Assembly (NCBI GenBank): GCA_017503865.1
Contig: JAFVSI010000009.1
Location: 72,171-112,206 of the forward strand
DNA: 40,036 bases
DNA from: Clostridia bacterium
GTDB taxonomy: Bacteria; Bacillota; Clostridia; Oscillospirales; CAG-272
Reading direction: 5' to 3'
Made by a program: the position numbers and the translations under genes. Positions within the stretch are counted from its first letter, which is position 1. Each line of letters starts with the position of its first letter. Positions 29,995 to 38,903 of the stretch are shown here, piece after piece. Under the pieces are notes generated by a model that had not been told where the DNA came from, did no database searches, and saw nothing but the letters and a program-made list of their open reading frames with translations.

Positions 29995-30374
29995 TTGTAG
30001 ATGACCTCCTTCAGAACAATTTCTTCCGCACTTGCCTTGATATTGTTCATTTCGGCAACCCAACGAAGCATATCACGAGCTTTCAAATCCTCGTCAATAC
30101 CTCTTCCAGCAGCGAGGCTGGGGATGATGCTTTCAAGCATTTCCTTTGCTTCAAGGTCGATGTCGTGTAGCCGAGCATTCAACTTGCCTTCGGTTAAAAG
30201 AGTAGTATACCTTCCGCGACGGTGGTTCTTGATGTAATCAAGGTGCATCAGTCCATATTTGCCAATCTGATAGTCGGTCTGTTCGGGAAGGGTTACGTTA
30301 GGAATAAGGTGTCCGTTTTCCTCGCGGTATGTACCACCGAGCTTTTCATAAAGATTATCAAAGTTCTTTTTCAT
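29991..30374 (-). CDS. Transposon-encoded protein TnpV
   Basis: A 127-residue protein of the TnpV family known from Tn4451-like transposons. The family pattern is clear: YEKLGGTYREENGHLIPNVTLP (about 7-28, partly), GLMHLDYIKNHRRGRYTTLL, LTEGKLNARLHDIDLEA and WVAEMNNIKASAEEIVLKEVIY. Function is unknown. The ATG at 30374 is preferred because GGAG lies 7 nt upstream; the ATG at 30380 is only 1-2 nt from it. It supports the view that the TnpX-like recombinase and this right arm belong to one element. Confidence 0.85.
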   Translation of the reverse strand: MKKNFDNLYEKLGGTYREENGHLIPNVTLPEQTDYQIGKYGLMHLDYIKNHRRGRYTTLLTEGKLNARLHDIDLEAKEMLESIIPSLAAGRGIDEDLKARDMLRWVAEMNNIKASAEEIVLKEVIYK

Positions 30375-30451
30375 TTTCATTCTCCATTACATTTTATTTT
30401 TTATAAGCAAGTATTGTAATGGATTGCTTTTGTGTCTTTAATTAAGTCAGT

Positions 30452-30474
30452 GCTTGTCAGGAAAATTGACAAGC
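30452..30474. repeat. Inverted repeat near the right edge of the element
   Basis: Perfect 8-bp arms GCTTGTCA (30452-30459) and TGACAAGC (30467-30474) with a 7-nt loop. It may be a terminus-associated or regulatory palindrome. Confidence 0.35.
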
Positions 30475-30491
30475 CCTAAATGAACATAAAA

Positions 30492-30627
30492 AGGCTCCCT
30501 CCGGGAGGGAGCTCCCGACGAAGTCGGGTGAGGGAGAGCGCGTTACAATAAAAATAGTGCTTATTTGACAGTCACGCGTGCTCCTTCCGTCACGCTTCGC
30601 GTGCCACCTTCCTCCCGGAGGAAGGCT
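30492..30627. repeat. MITE-like palindromic element
   Basis: A 136-bp unit bounded by similar inverted ends (AGGCTCCCTCCGGGAGGGAG on the left; AGCCTTCCTCCGGGAGGAAG read from the right, 17 of 20 identical). Each half forms two hairpins: CTCCCTCCGGGAGGGAG and CCCGACGAAGTCGGG on the left, CTTCCTCCGGGAGGAAG and CACGCGAAGCGTG on the right. No coding capacity. It lies between the mobile element and chromosomal genes. Confidence 0.65.
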
Positions 30628-30692
30628 ATGTTGCCGCCCGACAGTACACCAAAAAGGTGTAACACACTATACCTTGCAGAGCAAGGCGTGTG

Positions 30693-30728
30693 AAAAGGAG
30701 TACGAACAAAATTGCTCGTACTCCTTTT
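30693..30728. terminator. Terminator of the DUF6106-glpP-DUF2156 operon
   Basis: Perfect 13-bp stem AAAAGGAGTACGA / TCGTACTCCTTTT with a 10-nt loop, 40 nt after the DUF2156 stop in the direction of the operon. Confidence 0.75.
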
Positions 30729-30768
30729 GATTTTTCGGCAGGCAAACCTGCTTTATGGAAGGCGCCCC

Positions 30769-31659
30769 TTAGGACAACTCTTTTATTGTTACTGCGTATT
30801 TTTTGATGAGTTCTATCGGGTGATAGGAGAGCTTTGAGATGCGTAGACCTTCCTTGCCGCAATCTTCCTCGCGGTTGATGAATTTAGCGGTACCGTTTGA
30901 AGCAAATTCTCTTGCAAAGGAGTTTGTTAGCATAGGATATGCCCCCAAAAACGAGGTGTCCGCCTTTTCGGTATGGACGATAAGTGTGTCACCGACTATT
31001 TCACCGACCGAAAGACCGATAACCGTGCCGTCGACCTTAAGCATTCCGCCAAGCTGGTTGTAAATACTCCAATTGTCAAACTGCTCGAGAAGCTGTTTGT
31101 ATTCAACGGTAGCGACACTTGCAGTTTCTTTGCCGATACCTCCAAAATATCTGTGGCAAAATTCCTTTGCTTCTCCCGTGTTAGCTTCGGTTATTATCTC
31201 GAAGCTTGCGTCGGTATAGCTCTTTTTAAACTTGTTTATATGATTTCTTTGTCCCGAAAAACGTCTGCCCGCAAGGGTTATTATGTCATCAGCCGCGTAG
31301 AGATAATCGTCCCAATCCCTTGAGTTTAGTATTTCGGTGACGTCGAATTTTTCTTTTACGGTATCCAATTGCTCCTCAGTAAGATTGGTGAGGCAGACGG
31401 TGCCGTTGCCCATTTCAAGAAGCTTTTTTACGAGCTTTTCAGGCTCATTTGAGACGGGAAAGGAGTAGCAAAACCTCTCTCCCATATTTCCGTACCTCAG
31501 GACAAGACCGTCCCCGTTAAGAGAGTAGGAAATGTCATAATAATCTCTCCAAAATACGATATTTCCCGCCGAGTAGTCGCATATTCTTCCGCTATACTCC
31601 GAGAGCGCCTCGGCAAGAAGAGCGATATCCGACGGCTCTGCTTTTTTAAAGGTAAGCAT
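30769..31659 (-). CDS. DUF2156 (phosphatidylglycerol lysyltransferase-like) protein
   Basis: A 296-residue soluble protein of the DUF2156 family, a double-GNAT fold related to the catalytic domain of MprF. Landmarks are FKKAEPSDIALLAEAL, CDYSAGNIVFWRDYY, GNMGERFCYSFPV, the RRFSGQRNHINKFKKSY motif (about 133-149) and the late FINREEDCGKEGLRISKLSYHP. MprF enzymes transfer amino acids from tRNA to lipids; stand-alone DUF2156 proteins like this one have no membrane domain and their substrate is not known. Last gene of a three-gene leftward operon after glpP. Confidence 0.85.
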   Translation of the reverse strand: MLTFKKAEPSDIALLAEALSEYSGRICDYSAGNIVFWRDYYDISYSLNGDGLVLRYGNMGERFCYSFPVSNEPEKLVKKLLEMGNGTVCLTNLTEEQLDTVKEKFDVTEILNSRDWDDYLYAADDIITLAGRRFSGQRNHINKFKKSYTDASFEIITEANTGEAKEFCHRYFGGIGKETASVATVEYKQLLEQFDNWSIYNQLGGMLKVDGTVIGLSVGEIVGDTLIVHTEKADTSFLGAYPMLTNSFAREFASNGTAKFINREEDCGKEGLRISKLSYHPIELIKKYAVTIKELS

Positions 31660-31682
31660 AAAATTTTAAAAAATCCTTTTGT

Positions 31683-32237
31683 TTATATATTCCACATATT
31701 TTTCGCGGCAGTCGAAACGCCCGAAGCACCTGCGTTGAAGGCGGAAAATATCTCGTTCTTTTCCTCAATAAGTCCCCCCGCAATTATGGGAAGGGAGGTG
31801 CGGTTTTTGATTTTCGTGATAGTCTTATATGCAATTGCAGGCATGACCTCGATCATATCGGGGTGAGACGAGCGAAGCGAGTCAAGTGCGGTGTCTACCG
31901 AACGGGAGTCGACCATAAAAAACCGCTGTACCGTTGTAATTCCTCTGTCGGACGCACATTTGATAACGTTTGAACGAGTGCTTATTATTCCGTCGATATT
32001 TTTTGTGGCGAGGTACGAAACACCTGCCGCGTCCTTGCTTATTCCGTCAAGGAAGTCGATATGTACGAAAAGCTTTTTCTCTGCCTCGTGAGCCTCTTTT
32101 GTGTATCTATCAATAGATAAGAGGTCGCACGATAAAAGAAAAATAGTGCTTACGTTTGACGAGAGGGCACACCTAAAATCCTCGTAGCTTCTTACCGCCG
32201 CAATTATGGGGTTTTCTTCGAAATCAATAATACTCAT
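31683..32237 (-). CDS. glpP: Glycerol-3-phosphate-responsive antiterminator GlpP
   Basis: A 184-residue TIM-barrel protein of the GlpP family, which binds glycerol-3-phosphate and then lets RNA polymerase read through terminators in front of glp genes. Visible family segments are NPIIAAVRSYEDF, STIFLLSCDLLSI, KLFVHIDFLDGISKD, DGIISTRSNVIKCA, TVQRFFMVDSRSV, PDMIEVMPAI and LPIIAGGLIEEKNE. No glpF, glpK or glpD is in the window, so its targets are elsewhere. It lies 2 nt after the DUF6106-like gene. Confidence 0.93.
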   Translation of the reverse strand: MSIIDFEENPIIAAVRSYEDFRCALSSNVSTIFLLSCDLLSIDRYTKEAHEAEKKLFVHIDFLDGISKDAAGVSYLATKNIDGIISTRSNVIKCASDRGITTVQRFFMVDSRSVDTALDSLRSSHPDMIEVMPAIAYKTITKIKNRTSLPIIAGGLIEEKNEIFSAFNAGASGVSTAAKNMWNI

Positions 32238-32239
32238 TT

Positions 32240-32776
32240 TTATCTCCTGTTCGTTACCGTTGAGGTGGAATTGTAGAATTTGAATATGGAAAGAGCACGG
32301 TCGTCAGCCTCAAAAATGAATATCGACTTTTTTCCGTCTCGGTTTTCAAAGAGGGCAAAATACGCGTTTTCGGCATTTTTTGACGAGAGGGCACGGTATT
32401 CTACCTCGGGGGCATACCGCTGAGCCTTGTCAAAATAATCGTCTGTATATGGAGCTATGAGCGTCATAGCCTTTATCTGTGTCTCGAAGATCTGCTTTCT
32501 TGTTCTCGAGCCGTATATTACAGAGAAAGTGAGGTAACCCGAGGTCATCGAATACTCGTAATCGACGTCGGTATATCTCCAAGTGAAAAATATTATCATC
32601 CAAAGCGTAACTGGAACGAGGGCGAGAAGGGGCACGGTTATTTTCGTTGTAAATCCGAGAATAAATGCTGCGAGGACGTAGAAAACGTAGGCGATTATCA
32701 GTACTATTCGTTTTACGAGCCAAGAGCCGTATATTTTTTGATGAGTTGTGACCTCATAGGTTTGAAATTCGTTCAT
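32240..32776 (-). CDS. DUF6106-like membrane protein
   Basis: A 178-residue protein. Two adjacent membrane segments (about 24-42 and 47-67: IVLIIAYVFYVLAAFILGF, VPLLALVPVTLWMIIFFTW) are followed by a cytoplasmic beta-rich domain with YEYSMTSGYLTFSVIYGSRTRK, FDKAQRYAPEV and NAYFALFENRDGKKSIFIFE. This architecture matches small Clostridia proteins named DUF6106; function unknown. It heads the operon with glpP and DUF2156; ribosome site GGGGGAA. Confidence 0.75.
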   Translation of the reverse strand: MNEFQTYEVTTHQKIYGSWLVKRIVLIIAYVFYVLAAFILGFTTKITVPLLALVPVTLWMIIFFTWRYTDVDYEYSMTSGYLTFSVIYGSRTRKQIFETQIKAMTLIAPYTDDYFDKAQRYAPEVEYRALSSKNAENAYFALFENRDGKKSIFIFEADDRALSIFKFYNSTSTVTNRR

Positions 32777-32805
32777 TATATTCCCCCAAACTTAGAATAT
32801 TTATT

Positions 32806-32834
32806 AGTATATCACTAAACGGGGCTTTTTTCAA
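32806..32834 (-). promoter_or_regulatory. Promoter of the DUF6106-glpP operon
   Basis: Minus strand TTGAAA (32834-32829), 17-bp spacer, TATACT (32811-32806). Confidence 0.75.
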
Positions 32835-32855
32835 GGTGGTTTTGGGGATTTTGCC

Positions 32856-32884
32856 TTGACATATTAAAAAAAATATTGTATCAT
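32856..32884 (+). promoter_or_regulatory. Promoter of the DUF1836-PHP pair
   Basis: TTGACA (32856-32861), 17-bp spacer, TATCAT (32879-32884); start near 32891, leader of about 40 nt. Confidence 0.8.
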
Positions 32885-32930
32885 AGTATCGAATACTTCA
32901 TTTTGAGGTGCTGATATTTAGGAGAGGGAT

Positions 32931-33632
32931 ATGAACAGAGAAGAATTTGAAAAGCTTGTGCTTGACGCGGTAAACGACAAGGAGCTTAAAAGCTCGGATA
33001 TACCGCTGGTGGACCTCTACGTTGACCAGATTATAAAGCTTCACAGTGACAGACTTCACGAGGGCTCCGAGCGTTTTTATGACCGTCAGCTTACCAAAAC
33101 AATGATAAATAACTATGCAAAAGACAGAGTTATCACTCCCGTCAAGGGCAAAAAATATACCAAGGAGCAGATAATCCAGATACTCTTTATATATACCCTC
33201 AAGGGTACGCTTTCAATTGGTGAAATAAAGAGATTGCTCGACGGTGCGTATGCAATCGAAGGCTTTGACGGTGAAAGACTTACAGAGCTTTACGACAAAT
33301 ATTCAAGCATAAAGGACGATATTCGCGATTACAGCACGACCGTTGCTTCAAAAATGCTTGAGTCCTGCTCGCTTGACATTGAAAATGACGAGGATTATAT
33401 TGCAACGGTAATGAATTTCGTCGCTATGTCCGCCTTTATGAAAAATATTGCTCAGGCGATGATTGCCGAGCGTTATCCCGAGCCCGAGCCTGAGGACGAT
33501 TCCGAAAAGAAGGAAAAGGACAAGGAGAAAAAGGACAAGAAGGACAAAAAGGAAAAAGAGAAAAAGGAAAAGAAAGAGAAGAAGAAGGGCGACGAGCCTT
33601 CGGAGAAAAAGACCGAAAAGGATAATAAATGA
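32931..33632 (+). CDS. DUF1836 domain protein with lysine-rich tail
   Basis: A 233-residue protein. Residues about 35-180 match DUF1836, a MerR-like helical domain common in Bacillota (FYDRQLTKTMINNYAKDRVI, KYTKEQIIQILFIYTLKGTL, SIGEIKRLLDGAY), so DNA binding is plausible. The last 45 residues are an almost pure Lys/Glu/Asp run, unusual for the family, and probably disordered. Ribosome site AGGAGAGGG. It overlaps the PHP gene by 4 nt. Confidence 0.85.
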   Translation: MNREEFEKLVLDAVNDKELKSSDIPLVDLYVDQIIKLHSDRLHEGSERFYDRQLTKTMINNYAKDRVITPVKGKKYTKEQIIQILFIYTLKGTLSIGEIKRLLDGAYAIEGFDGERLTELYDKYSSIKDDIRDYSTTVASKMLESCSLDIENDEDYIATVMNFVAMSAFMKNIAQAMIAERYPEPEPEDDSEKKEKDKEKKDKKDKKEKEKKEKKEKKKGDEPSEKKTEKDNK

Positions 33633-34696
33633 GACTTACAATTGACAGAGAAAGTGATATTTCACATATAGATTCACTGTACGAGGGACGCCGACTTCTT
33701 TGGGGTGACCTTCACAACCACGCGGCAACGGGCGGAACGAGCGACGGCAAGCGTTCACTTGAAAATCACAAGGGCTCGCTCGAGTCGCTTCAAATGGATT
33801 TCGTTGCAGTGCTTGACCACAGACAAGTAAGGCATATGTATCTTCCCGAATGGGTTGACGGCACCTTTATTTGCGGCACCGAGCCGGGCACGAGAATAGT
33901 CGACTGCAACGCTGCCGAATTGAACAAAAACGAGATGCACTACAATATGCTTTTTCCGTCTCCAAAGCCTCTCGAGGAGCTGCTTTCGGAATTTGAGGAA
34001 TACGAATTTGAGGGCGGACAAGAGGGACACTTCAAGTATAAAAGTTATACGAAGGCGAGATTTACCGAAATAGTAAACGCCGTTTTCGAAAAAGGCGGAT
34101 TTTACGTTCATCCGCACCCGAAGCAGTATATGCGTTCGAGTGATCCGCTTGATTATTTCTTTAGAGACGGAATGGGACTTGAGGTAGTTTACCGCAGCCT
34201 TGACAGCGAATACACTAAGGAAAACTACGAGCTTTGGTGCGACCTTCTTTCGCTCGGTAAAAAAGTGTACGCTACGGCGGGAGAGGACGGACATTCCTTT
34301 ATAAAGGACACAGCCCTCACGGCAATTTATACCGAGGAGAAAAGCTCTGCATCGGTCGTAAAGCATTTAAGAGAGGGCGACTTTGTTTGCGGCTCGGTCG
34401 CAATTCGTGCGTCAGTGGGTGAGGTTAGAATGGGCGGCACTTGCGACTTTGACGGCAAGAGATATACCTTGTCGGTCGACGATTTTCACCGCTCCGTTAA
34501 GGACGCACATCATAAATACCGCATAGATATAATAGACGACAGGGGTGTTGTGTTTTCAAAAAAGATACTGCCCACAAAGCGTACGGTGTTTTCCTTTGCG
34601 GCATCGAAAAAGGCAAAATTCTACCGTGCCGAGATTTTTGACGAGAGTGAGAATTTGCGTATTTCTATCGCAAATCCCATTTGGAACGAAAAATAA
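33629..34696 (+). CDS. PHP-domain phosphoesterase-like protein
   Basis: A 355-residue protein with a PHP metal-dependent phosphoesterase fold. Metal ligands are visible as WGDLHNHAATGG (about 26-37), AVLDHRQ, HYNMLFPS, the HPHPKQY motif (about 166-172), and GEDGHSF (about 226-232). The C-terminal 100 residues form a beta domain. The substrate is unknown. The start codon overlaps the stop of the DUF1836 gene (ATGA), so both are translationally coupled. Confidence 0.85.
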   Translation: MRLTIDRESDISHIDSLYEGRRLLWGDLHNHAATGGTSDGKRSLENHKGSLESLQMDFVAVLDHRQVRHMYLPEWVDGTFICGTEPGTRIVDCNAAELNKNEMHYNMLFPSPKPLEELLSEFEEYEFEGGQEGHFKYKSYTKARFTEIVNAVFEKGGFYVHPHPKQYMRSSDPLDYFFRDGMGLEVVYRSLDSEYTKENYELWCDLLSLGKKVYATAGEDGHSFIKDTALTAIYTEEKSSASVVKHLREGDFVCGSVAIRASVGEVRMGGTCDFDGKRYTLSVDDFHRSVKDAHHKYRIDIIDDRGVVFSKKILPTKRTVFSFAASKKAKFYRAEIFDESENLRISIANPIWNEK

Positions 34697-34714
34697 AATA
34701 TGTTTTAAGATTTT

Positions 34715-34738
34715 AAAGGGAGACGTTGGTCTCCCTTT
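34715..34738 (+). terminator. Terminator after the PHP gene
   Basis: AAAGGGAGAC / GTCTCCCTTT, 4-nt loop, continuing T run. Confidence 0.9.
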
Positions 34739-34845
34739 TTTGTGTCAAAATTTGTCAAACGATTTATTTGCGAGAAGTTTACTATAAAAAGCAAATATCG
34801 GTGATAATAAAGATATCAACACACAAAACGAAAAGAGGTAAAGAT

Positions 34846-35907
34846 ATGTTTAAGAAAATTATGGCACTGTGCCTTGCTTGTGTTATGCTTTCACTTTCTC
34901 TTGCATCTTGCGGCAAGCGTGGAGAAGCAGACGTTCACGTCTTTTATTACACTTACAGCGACACCTACATTTCGAGTGTGAGAAGCTCACTCGACAAGGC
35001 TCTCGATGGAGCAAAAATATCTTATCAGGATTATGACGGTAACGGCAACCAGACCACTCAGACCGAGCAGATACAGACGGCTATAACAAAGGGGGCTAAG
35101 CTCATTCTCGTAAATATCGTAAACACGGGCTCTGACGACGCGGCAAACGGCATCGTGTCTCTTGCAAAGGAAAAGGGTATTCCCGTTGTATTTTTCAACC
35201 GTGAGGTGAGCGACGCGGTTATCAAGAGCTATGATAAATGTGCTTATATCGGTACTCGTGCCGAGGAAGCCGGAAAGCTTCAGGGCGAGATGATAGGTGA
35301 ATATCTCCGCGATAATTTTGAGAAGGTAGACTTAAATGGCGACGGGAAGATATCCTATATTATGTTCAAGGGCGAAGAGGGAAATAACGAGGCAATTTAC
35401 AGAACTCAGTACAGCGTTGAGGAAGCAAATAAGATACTTTCTGCAGCAGGACGCGAAAAGCTTTCCTTTTACGATAAGAGCAATCCTAACAAGTATCTCG
35501 TTGACCGAAACGGACAGTGGTCTGCCGCCGCGGCAAACGAGTATATGACAACGGCACTCACGTCTTATAACGAGCAAAACAAGAATATGATAGAGCTTGT
35601 CATCTGCAACAATGACGGAATGGCTCAGGGTGCTATTACCGCCCTTAATTCGGTTGGCTACAACACGGGCGAGGGTAAGATGATACCCGTCTTTGGTGTT
35701 GACGCAACTACTGCGGCACAGGAACTTATCAAGGGCAAAAAAATGGCGGGAACTATCAAGCAGGACGCCGAGGGAATGGCAGAGGCTCTTCGTCTCGTTG
35801 CGGAAAACGGACTTGCGGGGCGTTCGCTCGTCACGGGTACCGAAAAATATGACGTTGACAGTGACGTTGCAAAAATAAGAATAGCATATTCAAAATATCT
35901 CGGCTAA
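34846..35907 (+). CDS. mglB: Galactose/methyl-galactoside ABC transporter substrate-binding lipoprotein
   Basis: A 353-residue periplasmic-binding-protein-fold lipoprotein. The signal MFKKIMALCLACVMLSLSLA leads to a lipobox LASC with Cys22. The mature part is a type I sugar-binding protein; the calcium loop DLNGDGKIS (about residue 164) is typical of galactose/glucose-binding MglB. Further family segments are LILVNIVNTGSDDAANGIV, IPVVFFNRE and VICNNDGMAQGA. The start at 34846 has AGAGG 8 nt upstream; a longer frame from 34726 overlaps the terminator and is rejected. It heads mglBAC. Confidence 0.92.
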   Translation: MFKKIMALCLACVMLSLSLASCGKRGEADVHVFYYTYSDTYISSVRSSLDKALDGAKISYQDYDGNGNQTTQTEQIQTAITKGAKLILVNIVNTGSDDAANGIVSLAKEKGIPVVFFNREVSDAVIKSYDKCAYIGTRAEEAGKLQGEMIGEYLRDNFEKVDLNGDGKISYIMFKGEEGNNEAIYRTQYSVEEANKILSAAGREKLSFYDKSNPNKYLVDRNGQWSAAAANEYMTTALTSYNEQNKNMIELVICNNDGMAQGAITALNSVGYNTGEGKMIPVFGVDATTAAQELIKGKKMAGTIKQDAEGMAEALRLVAENGLAGRSLVTGTEKYDVDSDVAKIRIAYSKYLG

Positions 35908-35925
35908 GGAAGGAGATTTTTCTTT

Positions 35926-37425
35926 ATGACTAACGAGATATTGCTTGAAATGAAGAATATTTCAAAGTCTTTTCCGGGTGTAAAGGCACTCGACAACGTT
36001 TCCTTAAAGGTGCGAAGAGGAAGTGTTCACGCACTTATGGGCGAAAACGGTGCGGGAAAATCAACTCTAATGAAGTGCCTTTTCGGTATATACTCAAAGG
36101 ATACGGGTAAAATACTTCTCGATGGCAAGGAAGTGTCCTTCAAAAATCCCAAGGAAGCCCTCGAGAGCGGTGTGGCTATGGTGCATCAGGAGCTAAATCA
36201 GGCACTAAAGAGAAACGTGATGGACAACATCTGGCTTGGGCGTTATCCTCGCTCCTTCGGCTTTGTTACGTCTGAGAAAAGAATGTATAAGGACACCAAA
36301 AAAATATTCGACGAGCTTGATATAAAGGTAGATCCCCGTACTCTTATGAGCAAGATGTCGGTGGCTGACAGACAGATGGTGGAGATAGCAAAGGCGGTCT
36401 CTTATCACTCGAAAATAATCGTGCTTGACGAGCCCACCTCGTCTCTTACCGAACAAGAGGTCGAGCATCTTTTCTCAATAATAAATATGTTACGTGACAG
36501 AGGGTGCGGGATAATTTATATCTCACACAAGATGGAAGAGATACTCCGTATTTCAGACGATATTACCGTAATGAGAGACGGAGCACACATCGTCACCGAG
36601 CCTGCCAAAAATTTTACGATGGACAGGATAATCAAGCTTATGGTCGGCAGAGAGCTTGGGGCACGTTTCCCCGAAAACGATGCGAAGATCGGAGAGGTGG
36701 TGCTCGAGGTGCGTGGACTTTCCTCAAGGCATAACGCAGTTGATGACGTCAGCTTCAAGGTGCGTCGAGGTGAGATAGTCGGCCTCGCGGGCCTCGCGGG
36801 GGCTGGACGCACCGAGGTTATTGAAAACATTTTCGGCATATCAGAGCGTAAGGCGGGAAAGATATTTCTTCACGGCAGGGAAGTGAAAAACCGAAATGCC
36901 CGCGAGGCGATAAAAAACGGCTTTGCACTTCTCACCGAGGAAAGACGCTCAACGGGCATTTTCGGTATCCTTGACCTTCGTGAAAACACCACCGTTTCGA
37001 GTCTCAGGAAATACCGAGGACTTTTAGGGCTTATAAGCGAGGGTAAAAGACGGAAGGATACCTCGTGGGCGATGGAGACGATGCGTGTAAAAGCACCCTC
37101 ACAGCGAACGAAGATAAGAGCTCTGTCGGGTGGAAATCAGCAAAAGGTAATACTTGGCAGATGGCTTCTTACCGAGCCCGAGGTGCTTATGCTCGACGAG
37201 CCGACACGAGGCATTGACGTAGGAGCAAAGTTCGAGATATACAAGCTTATCGTCGAGCTTGCAAAGAAGGGAAAGGCAGTTATAATGGTGTCGGGAGAGC
37301 TACCAGAGCTTCTCGGTGTCTGCAATAGGATATGCGTAATGTCGGGCGGCAGACTTGTAGGTGAGGTCGATGCCAAAAACACCTCGCAGGAAGAAATAAT
37401 GCGACTTGCCGCAGAGAACGCCTGA
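35926..37425 (+). CDS. mglA: Galactose/methyl-galactoside ABC transporter ATPase
   Basis: A 499-residue protein with two ABC ATPase domains. The first has Walker [10 protein letters not shown] (about 39-47), signature-region [15 protein letters not shown] and Walker [14 protein letters not shown]; the second has the degenerate P-loop GLAGAGRTE and the signature [15 protein letters not shown] with [13 protein letters not shown]. One intact and one degenerate nucleotide site is normal for MglA/RbsA. Ribosome site AAGGAGA. It lies 18 nt after mglB. Confidence 0.96.
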   Translation: MTNEILLEMKNISKSFPGVKALDNVSLKVRRGSVHALMGENGAGKSTLMKCLFGIYSKDTGKILLDGKEVSFKNPKEALESGVAMVHQELNQALKRNVMDNIWLGRYPRSFGFVTSEKRMYKDTKKIFDELDIKVDPRTLMSKMSVADRQMVEIAKAVSYHSKIIVLDEPTSSLTEQEVEHLFSIINMLRDRGCGIIYISHKMEEILRISDDITVMRDGAHIVTEPAKNFTMDRIIKLMVGRELGARFPENDAKIGEVVLEVRGLSSRHNAVDDVSFKVRRGEIVGLAGLAGAGRTEVIENIFGISERKAGKIFLHGREVKNRNAREAIKNGFALLTEERRSTGIFGILDLRENTTVSSLRKYRGLLGLISEGKRRKDTSWAMETMRVKAPSQRTKIRALSGGNQQKVILGRWLLTEPEVLMLDEPTRGIDVGAKFEIYKLIVELAKKGKAVIMVSGELPELLGVCNRICVMSGGRLVGEVDAKNTSQEEIMRLAAENA

Positions 37426-37461
37426 GCAGTGGCAAAGAGGCAAAACAGAAAGGAAAAAGAA

Positions 37462-38511
37462 ATGACCGCAATTAGAAAATACAGAGAAATGAGCAGAACG
37501 CAAAGGAAAGAGTGGATGCGAGAGCTTATTATAAATAACTCGCTTTATGTTTTTCTGATAGCGGCTGTCGTTGTTATACAGTTTATAAGTCCGAACTTTC
37601 TTTCGGGCCCCTCAATAGTTAATATTATCTCGCTCTCGGCGGCAAATTTACCGATAGCACTCGGTATTGCAGGGGCAATAATCCTTACGGGCACAGATCT
37701 CTCTGCAGGACGAATAGTAGGACTTGTCGCCTGCGTGAGTGCCTCGCTCCTTCAGGCATCGGGATATCCTGCTAAGATGTTCCCGAATTTGCCGACAATG
37801 AATTTTTTGCTCGTTTTTCTTATAGCTCTTGCTATAGGCGGAATTATAGGTCTTATAAACGGATTTTGTACGGCAAAATTCAATCTTCACCCATTTATAG
37901 TTACTTTGTCGACACAGCTTATAGTTTATGGCGGACTTCTTATGTACCTCAATATCGGCAACAATAACGGGCAGTCGATTTCGGGGCTTGATCCCTCATA
38001 TACGAGCTTTATTACGGGAAGCTTTATCTCGCTCGGCTCGACACCGATACCGAACTACGTATGGTATTCGCTTGTCATAACGGCAATTATGTGGTTCGTT
38101 TGGAACAAGACCACCTTTGGAAAAAATATGTTTGCGGTGGGCTCCAATCAAGAGGCGGCAAACGTGTCGGGAGTGAACGTTAAGCGAGTTATCGTGCTTG
38201 TCTTTGGACTTGCGGGTATTATGTACGGAATTACGGGATTTATTGAGGCGGCAAGAATAGGCTCAAACTCTGCGGCTACGGGACTTAATTACGAGCTTGA
38301 CGCCATAGCGGCGGCGGTCATAGGCGGAGTTTCCTTTGTGGGCGGTATCGGCAAGATTCGCGGAGTCATACTCGGTGTCGTGCTATTAAGACTTATATTC
38401 GTAGGTCTTACCTTCCTCAGCATCGACGCAAATATGCAGTATATAATAAAAGGACTTATCATTCTCGTTGCCTGTGCAATAGATATGAGAAAGTACCTTG
38501 TTCGTAAATAG
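37462..38511 (+). CDS. mglC: Galactose/methyl-galactoside ABC transporter permease
   Basis: A 349-residue membrane permease of the RbsC/MglC family with about eight to ten hydrophobic segments (SLYVFLIAAVVVIQFI, NLPIALGIAGAIILTGTDLS, FLLVFLIALAIGGIIGLING, IVLVFGLAGIMYGITG). The family signature AVGSNQEAANVSGVNV is the coupling loop for the ATPase. ATG at 37462 with AGAAAGGA upstream is preferred over a GTG at 37429. The C-terminal YIIKGLIILVACAIDMRKY is typical. Confidence 0.95.
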   Translation: MTAIRKYREMSRTQRKEWMRELIINNSLYVFLIAAVVVIQFISPNFLSGPSIVNIISLSAANLPIALGIAGAIILTGTDLSAGRIVGLVACVSASLLQASGYPAKMFPNLPTMNFLLVFLIALAIGGIIGLINGFCTAKFNLHPFIVTLSTQLIVYGGLLMYLNIGNNNGQSISGLDPSYTSFITGSFISLGSTPIPNYVWYSLVITAIMWFVWNKTTFGKNMFAVGSNQEAANVSGVNVKRVIVLVFGLAGIMYGITGFIEAARIGSNSAATGLNYELDAIAAAVIGGVSFVGGIGKIRGVILGVVLLRLIFVGLTFLSIDANMQYIIKGLIILVACAIDMRKYLVRK

Positions 38512-38518
38512 GTGAGAG

Positions 38519-38851
38519 ATGAAAAAGAATATTTACAGCGGTACAAAGGTAAGTGTGCGTTTTCTTGACGTCTTTATTATAGTTGGACTTTTCGCTATTG
38601 CGACAGCTATTATCTATCTTTCAGTGACAGGCGGATTTGACATTTCGTTTGACTCACTTGGCGGAAGCGAGGTCGCCCCTCAAAGACTTCGATACGGTGA
38701 GACGATAGAAGAGCCGACACCGCCGACACGAGAGGGGTATGTATTTCTCGGTTGGTATGAGGATAAGAATTTCACAAAAGAGGTCGATTTTTCCTCGGCA
38801 GTCGCGACGTCAAGCAGGACAGTTTATGCTTGTTGGGAAGAGATTGAATAA
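38519..38851 (+). CDS. Small membrane protein with a Listeria-Bacteroides repeat
   Basis: A 110-residue protein: a basic start, one membrane helix (about 17-36: FIIVGLFAIATAIIYLSVTG), then a single InlB B-repeat-like (Flg_new) unit with FDSLGGSEVAPQRLRYGETI, PTPPTREGYVFLGWYED and TVYACWEE. Such repeats are usually in large surface proteins; here one copy is attached to the membrane. It lies 7 nt after mglC and is probably co-transcribed with the sugar transporter. Role unknown. Confidence 0.8.
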   Translation: MKKNIYSGTKVSVRFLDVFIIVGLFAIATAIIYLSVTGGFDISFDSLGGSEVAPQRLRYGETIEEPTPPTREGYVFLGWYEDKNFTKEVDFSSAVATSSRTVYACWEEIE

Positions 38852-38903
38852 TAAATTACCCCTGCGGGGCAGAAACCTTCGGTTTGCAAAATTTGAAATA
38901 TAA

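Larger units (their letters stand above)
11281..30474. mobile_element. Integrative mobilizable element with TasA/SipW cargo
   Basis: A block bounded by a TnpX-like large serine recombinase on the left and a TnpV gene on the right, containing a TnpW-like gene, ParB-like gene, relaxase, MobC-like gene and an unusual surface-protein cargo. No conjugation channel genes are visible, so it would be mobilised by another element. The exact ends are not resolved: no certain terminal repeat or GA crossover was identified, and it could be two nested elements. The right limit given is the end of a small inverted repeat beyond tnpV. Confidence 0.6.
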
